Shown here: positions 7,771 to 17,661 of the stretch, piece by piece
How positions within the stretch are numbered: position 1 is the stretch's first letter
How the letters are laid out: the number at the start of each line of letters is the position of its first letter
From: Betaproteobacteria bacterium HGW-Betaproteobacteria-3
GTDB lineage: Bacteria > Pseudomonadota > Gammaproteobacteria > Burkholderiales > Burkholderiaceae_C
Length of the DNA stretch: 64,000 nucleotides
Assembly: GCA_002842205.1 (NCBI GenBank)
Contig: PHCI01000006.1
Span: 62,001-126,000 of the forward strand
Direction: 5' to 3'
Notes under the pieces: generated by a model
What the model was told of the DNA's origin: nothing
The model's database searches: none
The model's input: only the letters and a program-made list of their open reading frames with translations
Translations under genes and position numbers: made by a program

Positions 7771-8814
7771 ATGACTCGACTCTACAACCACAAAACGGCC
7801 GCGCATCCGCATGGGAATGCCGCTGAACCTGAGCGCGGCTGGCTGCTGGGCGTGCTGCGCGATCTGGGCCTCAGCGCCCTGATCGTGCTGGCCATTGCAC
7901 TGGTCGTGAGTTTCCTGATGCTGCCGGTGGCCCGTGCCCAGGCCAAGCCCGAGTTGCGCATCGGCTTTCAGAAAGCAGCGAGCATCTTCGTGCTGCAAAA
8001 AGCCCAGGGCTCGCTGGAAAAAAGGCTTGCACCGCAGGGTGTGAGCGTCAAGTGGGTGGAGTTCCCCGCGGGTCCGCAAATGCTCGAGGGCCTGAACGTT
8101 GGAGCGATCGACGTGGGGTATGTGGGCGAGGCGCCACCGATCTTCGCGCAGGCCGCAGGAGCCAAATTTGTCTACATCGGCTACGACCCGGCCTCGCCCG
8201 AAGCCGAGGCGCTGGTGGTGCCCAAGGGCTCACCCATCCGCAGCGTGGCCGAACTCAAGGGCAAGAAAGTGGCGCTCAACAAGGGCTCCAACGTGCACTA
8301 TCTCCTGGTCAAGGTGCTGGAGAAGCACGGCCTCAAGTACAGCGACATTCAGCCCATTTTCCTGGCGCCGGCCGACGCCCGCGCCGCATTCGAAAAGGGC
8401 GCCGTGGACGCCTGGGCCATTTGGGACCCGTTCCTGGCCGCCGCCGAGAAGCAGATTGGCGCCCGCGTGCTGGCCGACGGCAAAGGCGTGGTGAACAACT
8501 ATCTGTATTACCTGGCCGAGCGGGGTTTCGCGGAGAAGCATCCCAAAGTGATCCAGACGCTGTTTGACGACCTGACTGCCAGCGGCAGCTGGGTCACCGC
8601 CAACCGCAAGCAGGCGGCTGCCGCCATCGCCCCGTTGCAGGGGCTGGACGTGGACATCGTCGAGACCAGCCTGCGGCGCTATCCGCTGGGCGTCAAGCCC
8701 GTCACGCCCGACGTGATCGCCGAGCAGCAAAAGCTGGCCGATGTGTTCTTTTCACTCAAGCTCATTCCCAAAGCCATCGCCGTGCGCGACGCGGCCTGGA
8801 CCGCCGGTCAGTAA
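7771..8814 (+). CDS. ssuA: aliphatic sulfonate ABC transporter substrate-binding protein SsuA
   Basis: Sulfonate-binding protein that delivers alkanesulfonates to SsuBC. The 347-residue protein has an unusually long N-terminal region (about 28 polar residues) before the hydrophobic signal/anchor (DLGLSALIVLAIALVVSFLMLPVARAQA), so it may remain membrane-anchored. The mature part has the NMT1/SsuA pattern: LRIGFQKAASIFVLQKAQG, VKWVEFPAGPQMLEGLNVGAIDVG, GEAPPIFAQAAG, VALNKGSNVHYLLV and AVDAWAIWDPF. Start is ATG 7771 after AAGGACTGAGA. A paralogue follows immediately. Confidence 0.92.
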   Translation: MTRLYNHKTAAHPHGNAAEPERGWLLGVLRDLGLSALIVLAIALVVSFLMLPVARAQAKPELRIGFQKAASIFVLQKAQGSLEKRLAPQGVSVKWVEFPAGPQMLEGLNVGAIDVGYVGEAPPIFAQAAGAKFVYIGYDPASPEAEALVVPKGSPIRSVAELKGKKVALNKGSNVHYLLVKVLEKHGLKYSDIQPIFLAPADARAAFEKGAVDAWAIWDPFLAAAEKQIGARVLADGKGVVNNYLYYLAERGFAEKHPKVIQTLFDDLTASGSWVTANRKQAAAAIAPLQGLDVDIVETSLRRYPLGVKPVTPDVIAEQQKLADVFFSLKLIPKAIAVRDAAWTAGQ

Positions 8815-8854
8815 CGCTGCGCCCCCGGGTGGGCCGTACACAAGGAGTTTTGCC

Positions 8855-9868
8855 ATGTTTTCTTCATCTTTTGCAACGCATGCCTTGATCCGGCGACGCT
8901 TGCTGAAAATGCTCGCGTTGACCGCTTCGGTCTGGGGCGTCGGCGCGCGCCACTTGCAGGCCGCCGAGGCTGCGCCTTCGCAACTGCGCATTGGCTACCA
9001 GAAGTCGGCTGCCAATCTGGTGGTGGTCAAGCAGTCGGGCTGGCTTGAAAAGCGTCTCCCGGGCACCCGTGTTTCGTGGGTTGAATTCCCCGCCGGGCCG
9101 CAATTGCTCGAGGCCCTGTCGGTGGGCGGCCTGGAGTTCGGCCTCACGGGCGATTCACCGCCCGTGTTTGCCCAGGCCGCCGGCAAGGACCTGCTCTACG
9201 TGGGCGCCGAGCCGCCCAAGCCCGACAGTTCGGCCATCCTGGTACTCAACGATTCGCCGCTGCGCAATCTGGCCGACCTCAAAGGCAAACGCATTGCCCT
9301 GCAAAAGGGCTCCAGCGCGCACTACCTGCTGGTGCAGGCCGTGGCCAAGGCCGGCCTGAAGTGGGAAGACATTCAGCCCGCTTACCTGGTGCCGGCCGAT
9401 GCCCGCGCTGCCTTTGAGCGCAAGAGCGTGGACGCCTGGGCCATCTGGGACCCGTTCTATGCCGCCACCGAACTGGCCATCAAGCCACGCGTGCTGGCCA
9501 CGGGGCGCGAGCTGTCGAGCAACAACTCGTTTTACCTGGCTTCGCGCCCGTTTGCCTCCCGGCATGCGGACACGCTGGCCGTGCTGTTCGAGGAGCTGAC
9601 CCGCGCCGACCAGCTGGTGCAGAACGACCGCAAGCAGGCCATCAAGCTGATTGCCAACTTCAGCGGGCTGGACGCCGGTGTGGTCAGCCTGTTTCTGCAG
9701 CGCCGTCCACGCTCGCCCGTGGGCCCGCTCAGCGCGCAGACCGTGCGCGACCAGCAGCGCGTGGCCGATGCTTTTCAAAAGCTCGGCCTGATTCCCCGCG
9801 CCGTCAAGGTGGCCGACATCGTGTGGCACCCGGAAGGTGCACCGCTGGCCCAGCTGGTACGCCAATAG
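8855..9868 (+). CDS. ssuA: second sulfonate ABC transporter substrate-binding protein
   Basis: A 337-residue paralogue of the preceding SsuA with its own N-terminal export signal (arginine-rich RRRLLKMLALTASVW then an Ala-rich cleavage region). It keeps the same blocks (IGYQKSAANLVVVKQSG, SWVEFPAGPQLLEALSVGG, GDSPPVFAQAAG, IALQKGSSAHYLLVQAV, VDAWAIWDPFY). The divergence suggests a different sulfonate preference, but that is inference. ATG 8855 follows CAAGGAG. It is separated from the first copy by 40 bases and from ssuD by 30 bases, so the operon order is E-A-A-D-C-B. Confidence 0.9.
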   Translation: MFSSSFATHALIRRRLLKMLALTASVWGVGARHLQAAEAAPSQLRIGYQKSAANLVVVKQSGWLEKRLPGTRVSWVEFPAGPQLLEALSVGGLEFGLTGDSPPVFAQAAGKDLLYVGAEPPKPDSSAILVLNDSPLRNLADLKGKRIALQKGSSAHYLLVQAVAKAGLKWEDIQPAYLVPADARAAFERKSVDAWAIWDPFYAATELAIKPRVLATGRELSSNNSFYLASRPFASRHADTLAVLFEELTRADQLVQNDRKQAIKLIANFSGLDAGVVSLFLQRRPRSPVGPLSAQTVRDQQRVADAFQKLGLIPRAVKVADIVWHPEGAPLAQLVRQ

Positions 9869-9898
9869 CCCCCGGGCCGATCCCCCCAAGGAGTTTCC

Positions 9899-11062
9899 AT
9901 GCAAGTTTTCTGGTTCATTCCCACCCACGGCGACAGCCGCTACCTTGGCACCAGCGAAGGCGCGCGCGAGGTCAACCACGACTACCTCAAACAAATTGCC
10001 CAGGCCGCAGACAACCTGGGCTACGAGGGCGTGCTCATTCCCACCGGCCGCTCCTGCGAAGACCCGTGGGTGGTTGCGTCGAGCCTGCTGCCCGCGACCC
10101 GGCGACTCAAGTTTCTGGTGGCGGTGCGGCCGGGCTTGCACCAGCCGGCACTGGCCGCGCGGATGGCGGCCACGTTCGACCGGTTGTCGGGTGGGCGCCT
10201 GCTCATCAACCTGGTGACCGGCGGCGACCAGGCCGAACTGGAAGGCGATGGCGTGTTCCAGGACCACGCTTCGCGCTACGAACAGTCGGCCGAATTCATC
10301 CGGATCTGGCGTGAAATCATCACCCGTAGCCACAAGGGTGAAAGTTATGACTTTGAAGGCAAGCACCTCAGCGTGAAAGGCGCAAAGCTGCTGTACCCGC
10401 CTGTGCAGCAACCGCACCCGCCGGTGTATTTCGGCGGCTCTTCCGCGCCGGCGCACGAACTCGCGGCCGAGCAGGTGGACGCCTACCTGACCTGGGGCGA
10501 GCCGCCGGCCGACGTGGCGAAAAAAGTGGCTGACGTTCGCGCGCGCGCCGCCAAGCTCGGGCGCACCGTGCGCTTTGGTATCCGCCTGCACGTGATCGTG
10601 CGCGAAACCGAGGACCAGGCTTGGGCGGCGGCCGACGCGCTGATCAGCCGCCTGGACGACGACACCGTGATCCGTGCCCAGGCCGCCTTGGCGCGCATGG
10701 ACTCCGAAGGCCAGCGCCGCATGGCCGCATTGCATGCGGGCGGACAGAAGCGTTCGCGTGCCGACCTGGAGATCAGCCCTAATCTGTGGGCTGGCGTGGG
10801 CCTGGTGCGTGGTGGCGCGGGCACGGCGCTGGTGGGCAACCCGCAGCAGGTGGCCGACCGCATTCAGGAATATGCCGAACTCGGTCTGGACACCTTCGTG
10901 CTTTCGGGCTACCCGCATCTGGAGGAAGCCTACCGGTTTGCCGAACTGGTGTTCCCGCTGTTGCCGCGTGCGCTGCGCGACCGCCTGCCCGGGACCCTCT
11001 TGAACGGGCCCTTTGGCGAGGTCGTGGCCAACCAGTACGTTGCGCGCGTGTCGCAAAGCTGA
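9899..11062 (+). CDS. ssuD: FMNH2-dependent alkanesulfonate monooxygenase SsuD
   Basis: Cytoplasmic two-component monooxygenase of the bacterial luciferase superfamily. It cleaves C1-sulfonates to an aldehyde and sulfite using FMNH2 from SsuE. The 387-residue length matches SsuD. Visible family blocks are [67 protein letters not shown] and [12 protein letters not shown] 9899 follows CCAAGGAG. The released sulfite would enter cysteine synthesis. Confidence 0.95.
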   Translation: MQVFWFIPTHGDSRYLGTSEGAREVNHDYLKQIAQAADNLGYEGVLIPTGRSCEDPWVVASSLLPATRRLKFLVAVRPGLHQPALAARMAATFDRLSGGRLLINLVTGGDQAELEGDGVFQDHASRYEQSAEFIRIWREIITRSHKGESYDFEGKHLSVKGAKLLYPPVQQPHPPVYFGGSSAPAHELAAEQVDAYLTWGEPPADVAKKVADVRARAAKLGRTVRFGIRLHVIVRETEDQAWAAADALISRLDDDTVIRAQAALARMDSEGQRRMAALHAGGQKRSRADLEISPNLWAGVGLVRGGAGTALVGNPQQVADRIQEYAELGLDTFVLSGYPHLEEAYRFAELVFPLLPRALRDRLPGTLLNGPFGEVVANQYVARVSQS

Positions 11063-11098
11063 CCGGCAGGGCAGGGCGATGCAACTCAATTCCACTTC

Positions 11099-12010
11099 AT
11101 GGGCGACTACCGCATGACGCAAATCATTCGAGAACTGCAAGTCACCCCTGTGCCCGACACCATCGAGGCGCCGGGGCTGGGTTTTTTGACGCTGGGTCAA
11201 TGGGGCACGGGCAGCTGGCCCAAAACGCTGGGCGCGCTGCGCGCCGTGGCTCACCGCCTGGTGCCCTGGCTGGTGCCGATCGGCCTGATCGCCTTCTGGC
11301 AGATCGCGTCGGCACAAGGCTGGCTGTCCACACGGGTGCTGCCCGCACCGGTCGAGGTGATGACCGCCGCCTGGGCGCTGTCGGTGTCTGGCGAGCTCTG
11401 GACCCACGTGCAGATCAGCGCCTGGCGGGCGATCACGGGCCTGGCCATCGGCGGCGGCCTGGGGCTGGTGCTGGGCTTGCTCACGGGGTCGGTCCGCATC
11501 TTCGAGACGCTGCTGGATTCAACCCTCCAGATGGTGCGCAACATCCCGGCGCTGGCCCTGATTCCGCTCGTGATCCTGTGGTTTGGCATTGACGAATCGG
11601 CCAAGCTCTTCCTGATTGCGATCTCGGTGTTCTTCCCGATCTACCTCAACACCTTCCATGGCATTCGCAATGTGGACCCGCAGCTGATCGAGATGGGGCG
11701 CACCTATGGCCTCACCCGCTGGCAGCTCTACCGCGAAGTGATCCTGCCGGGCGCGCTGTCGTCCATTTTGGTGGGGTTGCGCTTTTCGCTGGGGCTGATG
11801 TGGGTGATCCTGATCGTGGCCGAAACCATTTCGGCGCAGTCGGGCATTGGTTACCTCACCATGAATGCCCGCGAATTCCTGCAGACCGACATCGTGCTGG
11901 TGGGCATCCTGCTGTACGCCCTGCTGGGCAAGCTGGCCGATGTGTTTGCCCGCGGGCTGGAGCACTGGTGGCTGCGCTGGCACCCCGGTTACCAGACGGC
12001 ACGCACCTGA
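11099..12010 (+). CDS. ssuC: aliphatic sulfonate ABC transporter permease SsuC
   Basis: Inner-membrane permease of the SsuABC sulfonate importer. The 303-residue protein has a polar N-terminal extension, six hydrophobic segments, and the EAA-loop consensus for contact with the ATPase ([27 protein letters not shown]). A second possible start at 11114 (MTQIIREL) would remove five residues; neither has a good ribosome-binding site. It lies between ssuD and ssuB and would be co-transcribed. Confidence 0.92.
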   Translation: MGDYRMTQIIRELQVTPVPDTIEAPGLGFLTLGQWGTGSWPKTLGALRAVAHRLVPWLVPIGLIAFWQIASAQGWLSTRVLPAPVEVMTAAWALSVSGELWTHVQISAWRAITGLAIGGGLGLVLGLLTGSVRIFETLLDSTLQMVRNIPALALIPLVILWFGIDESAKLFLIAISVFFPIYLNTFHGIRNVDPQLIEMGRTYGLTRWQLYREVILPGALSSILVGLRFSLGLMWVILIVAETISAQSGIGYLTMNAREFLQTDIVLVGILLYALLGKLADVFARGLEHWWLRWHPGYQTART

Positions 12011-12017
12011 GGATCCC

Positions 12018-12833
12018 ATGAGCCAATTCCCTTCTGCCCCGGGCGGCGTACGCCTCGAAGTGCGCAGCCTGACCAAACGGTACGGCGCGCGTGAAGTCCT
12101 GAAGAACGCCGACCTCGTCATCGAACCCGGCGAGTTCGTCGCCATCGTCGGCCGCAGCGGCTGCGGCAAAAGCACGCTGTTGCGGCTGGTAGCTGGGTTG
12201 GAAAGCCCGTCCGCAGGCACGCTGGCGACCGACGGCCACAGGATCCATGGCCTGCACGACGACACCCGCATCATGTTCCAGGAAGCGCGCCTGCTGCCCT
12301 GGCGCCGCGTGCTGGACAACGTGACGCTGGGTCTGCCGGCCGAGCGGCAAGCCAGCGCCGCGGATGTGCTGGCCCAGGTCGGGCTGCTGGACCGCCGGCA
12401 CGACTGGCCCGCCAAGCTCTCGGGCGGGCAGCGCCAGCGCGTTGCCCTGGCCCGCGCGCTGGTGCACAACCCGCGGCTGCTGCTGCTGGACGAGCCCCTG
12501 GGCGCGCTGGACGCCCTCACGCGCATCGAAATGCACCGCCTCATCGAAGGCCTTTGGCAGCGCAACGGCTTCACCGCGCTGCTGGTCACGCACGACGTGC
12601 AGGAGGCGGTGGCGCTGGCCGACCGCGTGATCCTCATCGAGGACGGACGGATTGCGCTGGACGAAAGAATCGACCTCGCCCGACCCCGTTCGCAGGGCGA
12701 CGCAGCCTTTGCCGCCATCGAAAAGCGCATCCTCGACCGGGTGCTGCAAAAGCCCGACGCCGCCACGGGCGATACCCCCAACGACACCCGCTGGGCCGAC
12801 GGCCCCGCCCATGCACTGCGCTGGGCGGTTTGA
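12018..12833 (+). CDS. ssuB: aliphatic sulfonate ABC transporter ATP-binding protein SsuB
   Basis: ATPase subunit of the sulfonate importer, 271 residues. Walker A is GRSGCGKST (45-53), the ABC signature is LSGGQ (134-138), Walker B is LLLLDEP (154-160) and the switch His is in [10 protein letters not shown]. The Q-loop stretch [11 protein letters not shown] is typical of SsuB/TauB ATPases. ATG 12018 lies 8 bases after the ssuC stop, so the two are probably coupled. The variable C-terminus of about 50 residues is charged and of unknown role. Confidence 0.94.
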   Translation: MSQFPSAPGGVRLEVRSLTKRYGAREVLKNADLVIEPGEFVAIVGRSGCGKSTLLRLVAGLESPSAGTLATDGHRIHGLHDDTRIMFQEARLLPWRRVLDNVTLGLPAERQASAADVLAQVGLLDRRHDWPAKLSGGQRQRVALARALVHNPRLLLLDEPLGALDALTRIEMHRLIEGLWQRNGFTALLVTHDVQEAVALADRVILIEDGRIALDERIDLARPRSQGDAAFAAIEKRILDRVLQKPDAATGDTPNDTRWADGPAHALRWAV

Positions 12834-12854
12834 GTATCCGAAAGAAAGCACATC

Positions 12855-14138
12855 ATGACGCGTTCGTGGAAGTTTGAAACCCTGTCGGTCCACGCCGGCT
12901 ATTCGCCCGAGCCCACCACACGCGCCGTGGCGCCACCGATCTACCAGACCGTGGCCTACGCGTTTGACAGTGCGCAACACGGTGCCGACCTGTTCGACCT
13001 CAAGGTGCCGGGCAACATTTACACCCGCATCAACAACCCGACGCAGGACGTGCTCGAGCAGCGCGTGGCCGCGCTGGAGGGCGGCATTGCGGCACTGGCC
13101 GTGGCGTCGGGACAGGCCGCCGTCACCTATGCCATCCTGACCATCGCCGAGGCAGGTGACAACATCATCAGCAGCACCGCGCTGTACGGTGGCACCTACA
13201 ATCTGTTCGCGCACACGCTGCCGCAGTTTGGCATCACCACGCGGTTTGCCGATCACCGTGACCCGTCCAGCTTTGACAAGCTGTTTGACGACAAGACCAA
13301 GGCCGTGTTTGTCGAGTCACTGGGCAACCCGGCGGGCAACGTGACGGACATTGCCGCCATTGCCGCCATTGCCCATCGGCATGGCGTGCCGTTGATCGTA
13401 GACAACACCGTGCCGTCGTCCTACCTCAGCCGCCCGATCGAGCATGGCGCCGACATCGTGGTGCATTCGCTCACCAAGTACCTCGGTGGCCACGGCACCA
13501 GCATCGGTGGCGCCATTGTCGATTCCGGCAGGTTCCCCTGGGCCGAGCACAAGGCGCGCTTTCGCCGCCTGAACGAACCCGACGTGAGCTACCACGGCGT
13601 GGTCTACACCGAGGCGCTGGGTCCGGCGGCCTACATCGGCCGCGCCCGTGTGGTGCCGCTGCGCAACACCGGCGCGGCGATTTCGCCATTCAATGCCTTC
13701 CTGATCCTGCAGGGGATCGAAACGCTGGCCTTGCGCATGGACCGCATCAACGACAACGCTGTCGCGGTGGCGCTCCACCTCCAGGCCAGCCCGAAGGTCA
13801 GGTGGGTTAACTACGCCGGTCTGAAGGAGCACCCGGACCACGCCCTGGCAAAGAAGTACCTTGGCGGCAAGGCTTCGGGTGTCCTGACCTTTGGTATCGA
13901 TGGTGGGCGCGAGGCGGGGGCCCGGTTTCTGGATGCCCTGCAACTGTTCACGCGGCTGGTCAACATTGGGGACGTGCGCTCGCTGGCCACGCACCCGGCC
14001 TCCACGACGCACCGGCAGCTCTCACCCGAAGAACTGGCGCGAGCGGGTGTTTCCGAAGACACGGTGCGCCTGTCTATCGGCATCGAGCACATTGACGACC
14101 TCAAAGACGATCTGGCGCAGGCTTTGGCAAAAATCTAG
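12855..14138 (+). CDS. metY: O-acetylhomoserine aminocarboxypropyltransferase / sulfhydrylase
   Basis: PLP enzyme of the Cys/Met metabolism family, 427 residues, predicted to make homocysteine (or cysteine) from O-acetyl-L-homoserine (or -serine) and sulfide. The Schiff-base lysine is K208 in [18 protein letters not shown]; other family blocks are [35 protein letters not shown] and the C-terminal [11 protein letters not shown]. The length and N-terminus ([16 protein letters not shown]) match MetY rather than MetB/MetC. It starts 21 bases after ssuB, so it probably belongs to the ssu operon and captures released sulfide. Confidence 0.92.
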   Translation: MTRSWKFETLSVHAGYSPEPTTRAVAPPIYQTVAYAFDSAQHGADLFDLKVPGNIYTRINNPTQDVLEQRVAALEGGIAALAVASGQAAVTYAILTIAEAGDNIISSTALYGGTYNLFAHTLPQFGITTRFADHRDPSSFDKLFDDKTKAVFVESLGNPAGNVTDIAAIAAIAHRHGVPLIVDNTVPSSYLSRPIEHGADIVVHSLTKYLGGHGTSIGGAIVDSGRFPWAEHKARFRRLNEPDVSYHGVVYTEALGPAAYIGRARVVPLRNTGAAISPFNAFLILQGIETLALRMDRINDNAVAVALHLQASPKVRWVNYAGLKEHPDHALAKKYLGGKASGVLTFGIDGGREAGARFLDALQLFTRLVNIGDVRSLATHPASTTHRQLSPEELARAGVSEDTVRLSIGIEHIDDLKDDLAQALAKI

Positions 14139-14187
14139 ACAAAACTGCCATTGACCCCTGTCAAACTGTTATTGCTCGCTATCAAGA
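14139..14187. repeat. interspersed repeat (inverted copy) after metY
   Basis: A diverged copy, in reverse orientation, of the TTTGACGGGGGCT family (GCCATTGACCCCTGTCAAAC...TTGCTCGCTATC). It starts at the metY stop codon and fills most of the gap to the molbindin gene. Confidence 0.65.
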
Positions 14188-14218
14188 ATTATTTTTTTCA
14201 ACTGGAGTTTTTTTCATC

Positions 14219-14434
14219 ATGTCCATTCAAGCTATCAACGTCCGTAACCAGTTCAAAGGCAAGATCAAGGAGATCCTTCGCGGCGACGTGGTCTCTGAGG
14301 TCGATGTCGAAACCCCCTGGGGCATCGTCACGTCGGTCATCACCACGCGCTCGGTCAACGATCTGCAACTGCAGGTGGGCACCGAGGTGGTGGCGCTGGT
14401 CAAGTCGACCGAGGTGTCGATCGCAAAACTCTGA
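14219..14434 (+). CDS. molbindin-type TOBE domain protein (Mop family)
   Basis: A 71-residue single TOBE/Mop domain, the fold that binds molybdate or tungstate in the cytoplasm as an oligomer. The pattern VRNQFKGKIKEILRGDVVSEVDVETPWG...SVITTRSVNDLQLQVGTEVVALVKSTEVSIAKL is diagnostic of Mop/ModG halves. Length matches stand-alone molbindins (about 70). ATG 14219 follows CTGGAGT. In a sulfur region it might buffer oxyanions that CysTWA co-imports, but that is inference only. Confidence 0.9.
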   Translation: MSIQAINVRNQFKGKIKEILRGDVVSEVDVETPWGIVTSVITTRSVNDLQLQVGTEVVALVKSTEVSIAKL

Positions 14435-14576
14435 TCGGCCATAGCGCCCCCGGCACTGGAAGACAAGGGATCGACCCAACCGTCGGGTTCAGCCAATGAC
14501 CGTTCTGGTGGCCTTGACCTCATTCATCTGGCGCCAGGGGGCGCCATTTCTCAAACGATCGCATACAGAATCCTTC

Positions 14577-15842
14577 ATGACTCCAACAAAGATTTCACGA
14601 CGCCTGTTGACGCTGGCGGCCGTATCCCTGGCTCCCTGGTCGGCCCACGCCACCAACGGATATTTCTCCCATGGCTATGGCGCAATTGCCCAAGGTATGG
14701 CCGGGGTGGGCATCGCTCTGCCTCAGGACGCATTGGCTTCGGCCACCAATCCGGCGGGTATTGGGGCGGTGGGCAACCGGTTTGACCTGGGCCTGTCATG
14801 GTTCATCCCCCGGCGCAGTGCCGACATTGTGGGCAATGGCGCGGGCCCTGACGAGCGCTTCAGTGGCAACGGCGACAAGAACTTTTTCATCCCCGAATTT
14901 GCCTACACACGGCAGCTCAACAGCACGACCCATATCGGTCTGGCGGCATACGGCAATGGTGGACTGAACACCGAGTACAAGCGCAACCCCTATGCGCGGT
15001 TTGGCGCGACCGGTACGGCGGGCGTGAACCTGGAGCAGTTGTTCATTACGCCGTCGGTGGCCTACAGGGTCAACGACGTCCACACCCTGGGTGCCGCAGT
15101 CAACTTCGCCTATCAGCGTTTTTCGGCGAAAGGGATCGGACTTTTTGGTGCCGGCGGGTTCTCGTCAGCCCCGGCAAACGTGAGCGACCAGGGTACCGAC
15201 AGCAGTACCGGTGTCGGCATTCGCCTCGGCTGGACTGGCGAAGTGGCGCCTCAGCTGACGCTGGGCGCCACCTGGGCCTCAAAGGTGCAGGGCAAGTTCT
15301 CCAAATACCGCGGACTGTTCGCAAATGGCGGGGGCTTTGACGCGCCCGAGAACTATGGCGTAGGCCTGGCGTATGAAGCCTCCCCCGCATGGACCCTGGC
15401 GGCCGATGTCCAGACCATCCGCTACAGCAAGGTGGGCTCGGTGGGCAACTCGGCGGCCAGCCTGTTCAACGGCACGCAACAACTGGGTGTTGCCAACGGT
15501 CCGGGGTTTGGCTGGCGCGATGTGACGGTGCTCAAGCTGGGCGTGAGCCACCAGTTGCGGCCCGATCTCGCCGTGCGCGGCGGGGTTAGTTTCTCCGAGC
15601 AGCCGGTGCCGGCTTCCGAGACGTTTTTCAATGTTCTTGCACCCGGCGTGGTGCAAAGGCATCTCACGCTCGGCGCCACGTGGACCTCGCCGGGCGGTGG
15701 TGAACTGACCGGCTTTTTTGCCCGTGCGCTCGGCAAGACAGTCAATGGGTCCAATGCGATTCCTGCAGCCTTCGGGGGCGGCAACGCCAACGTGCGGCTG
15801 AAGGAGACCATCATCGGCATTGCCTACGGCTGGAAGCTGTGA
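14577..15842 (+). CDS. OmpP1/FadL/TodX family outer membrane transporter
   Basis: Outer-membrane beta-barrel of the FadL/TodX family, which takes up long-chain fatty acids or hydrophobic aromatic compounds. The 421-residue protein has a signal peptide (to about residue 24, SAHA) followed by TNGYFSHGYGAIAQGMAGVGIALPQDALASATNPAG, the N-terminal hatch sequence typical of the family. The C-terminal strand ends in aromatic/hydrophobic residues (IIGIAYGWKL). ATG 14577 starts the signal peptide; an upstream in-frame ATG at 14496 would add 27 residues of no similarity. Its link to sulfur genes is unclear; it might import hydrophobic sulfonates. Confidence 0.85.
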   Translation: MTPTKISRRLLTLAAVSLAPWSAHATNGYFSHGYGAIAQGMAGVGIALPQDALASATNPAGIGAVGNRFDLGLSWFIPRRSADIVGNGAGPDERFSGNGDKNFFIPEFAYTRQLNSTTHIGLAAYGNGGLNTEYKRNPYARFGATGTAGVNLEQLFITPSVAYRVNDVHTLGAAVNFAYQRFSAKGIGLFGAGGFSSAPANVSDQGTDSSTGVGIRLGWTGEVAPQLTLGATWASKVQGKFSKYRGLFANGGGFDAPENYGVGLAYEASPAWTLAADVQTIRYSKVGSVGNSAASLFNGTQQLGVANGPGFGWRDVTVLKLGVSHQLRPDLAVRGGVSFSEQPVPASETFFNVLAPGVVQRHLTLGATWTSPGGGELTGFFARALGKTVNGSNAIPAAFGGGNANVRLKETIIGIAYGWKL

Positions 15843-16212
15843 ATCCCTGAGCGCGTGGGCATCACCTCCTTCTGGCTTTTGTCTGCCCAGACCGGGGCTT
15901 GGCTCATGCGGCTGCGGCCGTCTTCCCATCCCGGCTGAATGGCGACAGCGTGCTTGCCAGCGGCGTATTTGTTGCGCTGCTGGCGCGATGTCAGCACGAC
16001 GCCATGGGGCGAGGCCCTTTTCGCACGCGGTTCTCGGGGCGCCCACCGTTGGGACGCGAGTGACGTGGTTCTGCGCCGCGATTAGATGATTTGGTTGTTT
16101 GAAAACGAAAACTAATTCGTTGTGGTTTCAATGTGCCGCCCTTAAATTGGTGGCTGTAGGCAGCAAACAACCAAGGTTGTCGCTCCACGTGGTGGAACCA
16201 GAAAGGCGTGAA
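15843..16212 (+). promoter_or_regulatory. intergenic region with AT-rich upstream sequence of the encapsulin operon
   Basis: This 370-base gap has no convincing gene. The right third (16082-16155) is distinctly AT-rich compared with its surroundings, as expected for a promoter/regulator region ahead of the rhodanese gene. A weak sigma-70-like pair can be drawn (TTGTGG 16120-16125, TTAAAT 16142-16147, 16-base spacer). The 13-mer TTAGATGATTTGG at 16082 recurs at 22879, ahead of the cysT cluster; CysB control is possible but unproven. The left part is GC-rich and featureless. Confidence 0.4.
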
Positions 16213-16698
16213 ATGACGGTTGGTATTGAAAGTCCCGTTTTCCTTTTGATTGACGCTCTCGAAGCGGCACAGACACAGGCGCGTGCCGCCGGGCTGGCCT
16301 ATGCCGGCGGCGTATCGCCCCAACTGGCGTGGGACCTGACCCAGGCTGGCGAAGCGGTGCTGGTGGATGTGCGCTCGGGCGAAGAGCGCAAGTTCGTGGG
16401 GCATGTGCCCGGCAGTGTGCACGTGGCCTGGGCCACCGGCACCAACCTGACGCGCAACCCGCGCTTTGTGCGCGAACTGGAGGCGAAACTGGCAGATTGC
16501 GGTGGCAAGGACGCCACGGCGCTGCTGCTGTGCCGCAGCGGCAAGCGCTCGGTGCTCGCGGCTGAGGCGGCCACCAAGGCCGGCTTCACGCATGTCCTCA
16601 ACGTTCTGGAAGGCTTCGAAGGTGAAATTGACAATCACCAGCAACGCGGCCATGGTGACGGTTGGCGCTTTCGGGGTTTGCCGTGGGTTCAGGACTGA
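16213..16698 (+). CDS. rhodanese-like sulfurtransferase
   Basis: A 161-residue single-domain cytoplasmic rhodanese. The active-site loop is CRSGKRS (residues 107-113, catalytic C107), the CxxxxR pattern of a functional persulfide carrier, with upstream family motifs VLVDVRSGEERKFVGHVPGS. ATG 16213 follows AAAGGCGTG and is preferred to an upstream in-frame TTG. It is the first gene of a run of five with epsC, an XRE regulator, the encapsulin and the desulfurase, so it probably passes sulfane sulfur to or from the encapsulated desulfurase; that role is inferred from context. Confidence 0.9.
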   Translation: MTVGIESPVFLLIDALEAAQTQARAAGLAYAGGVSPQLAWDLTQAGEAVLVDVRSGEERKFVGHVPGSVHVAWATGTNLTRNPRFVRELEAKLADCGGKDATALLLCRSGKRSVLAAEAATKAGFTHVLNVLEGFEGEIDNHQQRGHGDGWRFRGLPWVQD

Positions 16699-16749
16699 CC
16701 CTCTGTGGTCGTGTGCGGGAAGCCGGTTCCGACCATCACAGGAGGCCAC

Positions 16750-17661
16750 ATGGCTGTATTTGAAGTCAGTGAGATTGTGCAGGCCCTGCATGGGGTGCGA
16801 AACGAATGGCGCGACTCGCAAAAACGCTCGCGCGAACCGCGCGGGCGTGAGTTCCCCTCACGCGAAGCGCTAGCGCAGATCGTCGAGCAACTCAAGGGCG
16901 CGCTATTCCCCATGCGCCTCGGCCCGCCGGACTTGCGCCACGAGAGCGAGGATTTTTACGTCGGCCACACGCTCGACGCCGCGCTGCAGGCACTGCTGTC
17001 GCAGGCCCGGCTCGAGGTGGCCTACGTCACGCGGATGATGCCGCTGCGCGACAGCGAGCTTGAGGCCCAGGCGGTGGACGCCGTGCGAAAATTCGCGGCT
17101 GCGCTGCCGTCCATCCGTCGCTTGCTCGACAGCGACGTGCTGGCCGCCTACCAGGGCGACCCGGCTGCGCGCAGCGTGGACGAGGTGCTGCTGTGCTACC
17201 CCGGCATCCTGGCCATGATCCACCATCGGCTCGCGCATGCGTTGTACAAGCTCGGGCTGCCGCTGCTGGCGCGCATCGTGGCCGAACTGGCCCATGGGCA
17301 GACCGGCATTGACATCCACCCCGGCGCGCAGATCGGGCCGGGCTTCTTCATCGACCACGGCACGGGCGTGGTGATTGGCGAGACGGCCATGATCGGCCAG
17401 CGCGTGCGCCTGTACCAGGCCGTCACGCTGGGTGCCAAGCGTTTTCCGACCGACGCCGACGGCAACCTCAGCAAGGGCCTGCCGCGCCACCCGGTGGTCG
17501 AGGACGACGTGGTCATCTATGCGGGCGCCACCATTCTGGGTCGCATCACGCTGGGCAAGGGCGCCACCATCGGCGGCAACGTCTGGATCACCGAAAGCGT
17601 GCCGCCAGGGGCCAACATCACGCAGGCCAGCCTGCAGAACGCCAGGGCGGTGGCGCCTTGA
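16750..17661 (+). CDS. epsC: serine O-acetyltransferase (EpsC type)
   Basis: Makes O-acetyl-L-serine from serine and acetyl-CoA, the acceptor for sulfide in cysteine synthesis. The 303-residue protein has an N-terminal helical domain and a C-terminal left-handed beta-helix of hexapeptide repeats (GIDIHPGAQIGPGFFIDHGTGVVIGETAMIG, catalytic-type His and Asp present; VVIYAGATILGRITLGKGATIGGNVWI). ATG 16750 follows GGAGGCCAC. Serine acetyltransferases of this type are known neighbours of family 2A encapsulin operons. Its stop overlaps the start of the XRE gene (TTGA). Confidence 0.93.
   Translation: MAVFEVSEIVQALHGVRNEWRDSQKRSREPRGREFPSREALAQIVEQLKGALFPMRLGPPDLRHESEDFYVGHTLDAALQALLSQARLEVAYVTRMMPLRDSELEAQAVDAVRKFAAALPSIRRLLDSDVLAAYQGDPAARSVDEVLLCYPGILAMIHHRLAHALYKLGLPLLARIVAELAHGQTGIDIHPGAQIGPGFFIDHGTGVVIGETAMIGQRVRLYQAVTLGAKRFPTDADGNLSKGLPRHPVVEDDVVIYAGATILGRITLGKGATIGGNVWITESVPPGANITQASLQNARAVAP

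Noticed and set aside
9155-11407. 750-codon minus-strand frame across ssuA2-ssuD-ssuC
   Set aside because: Covers three well-conserved genes on the other strand and lacks any family pattern.
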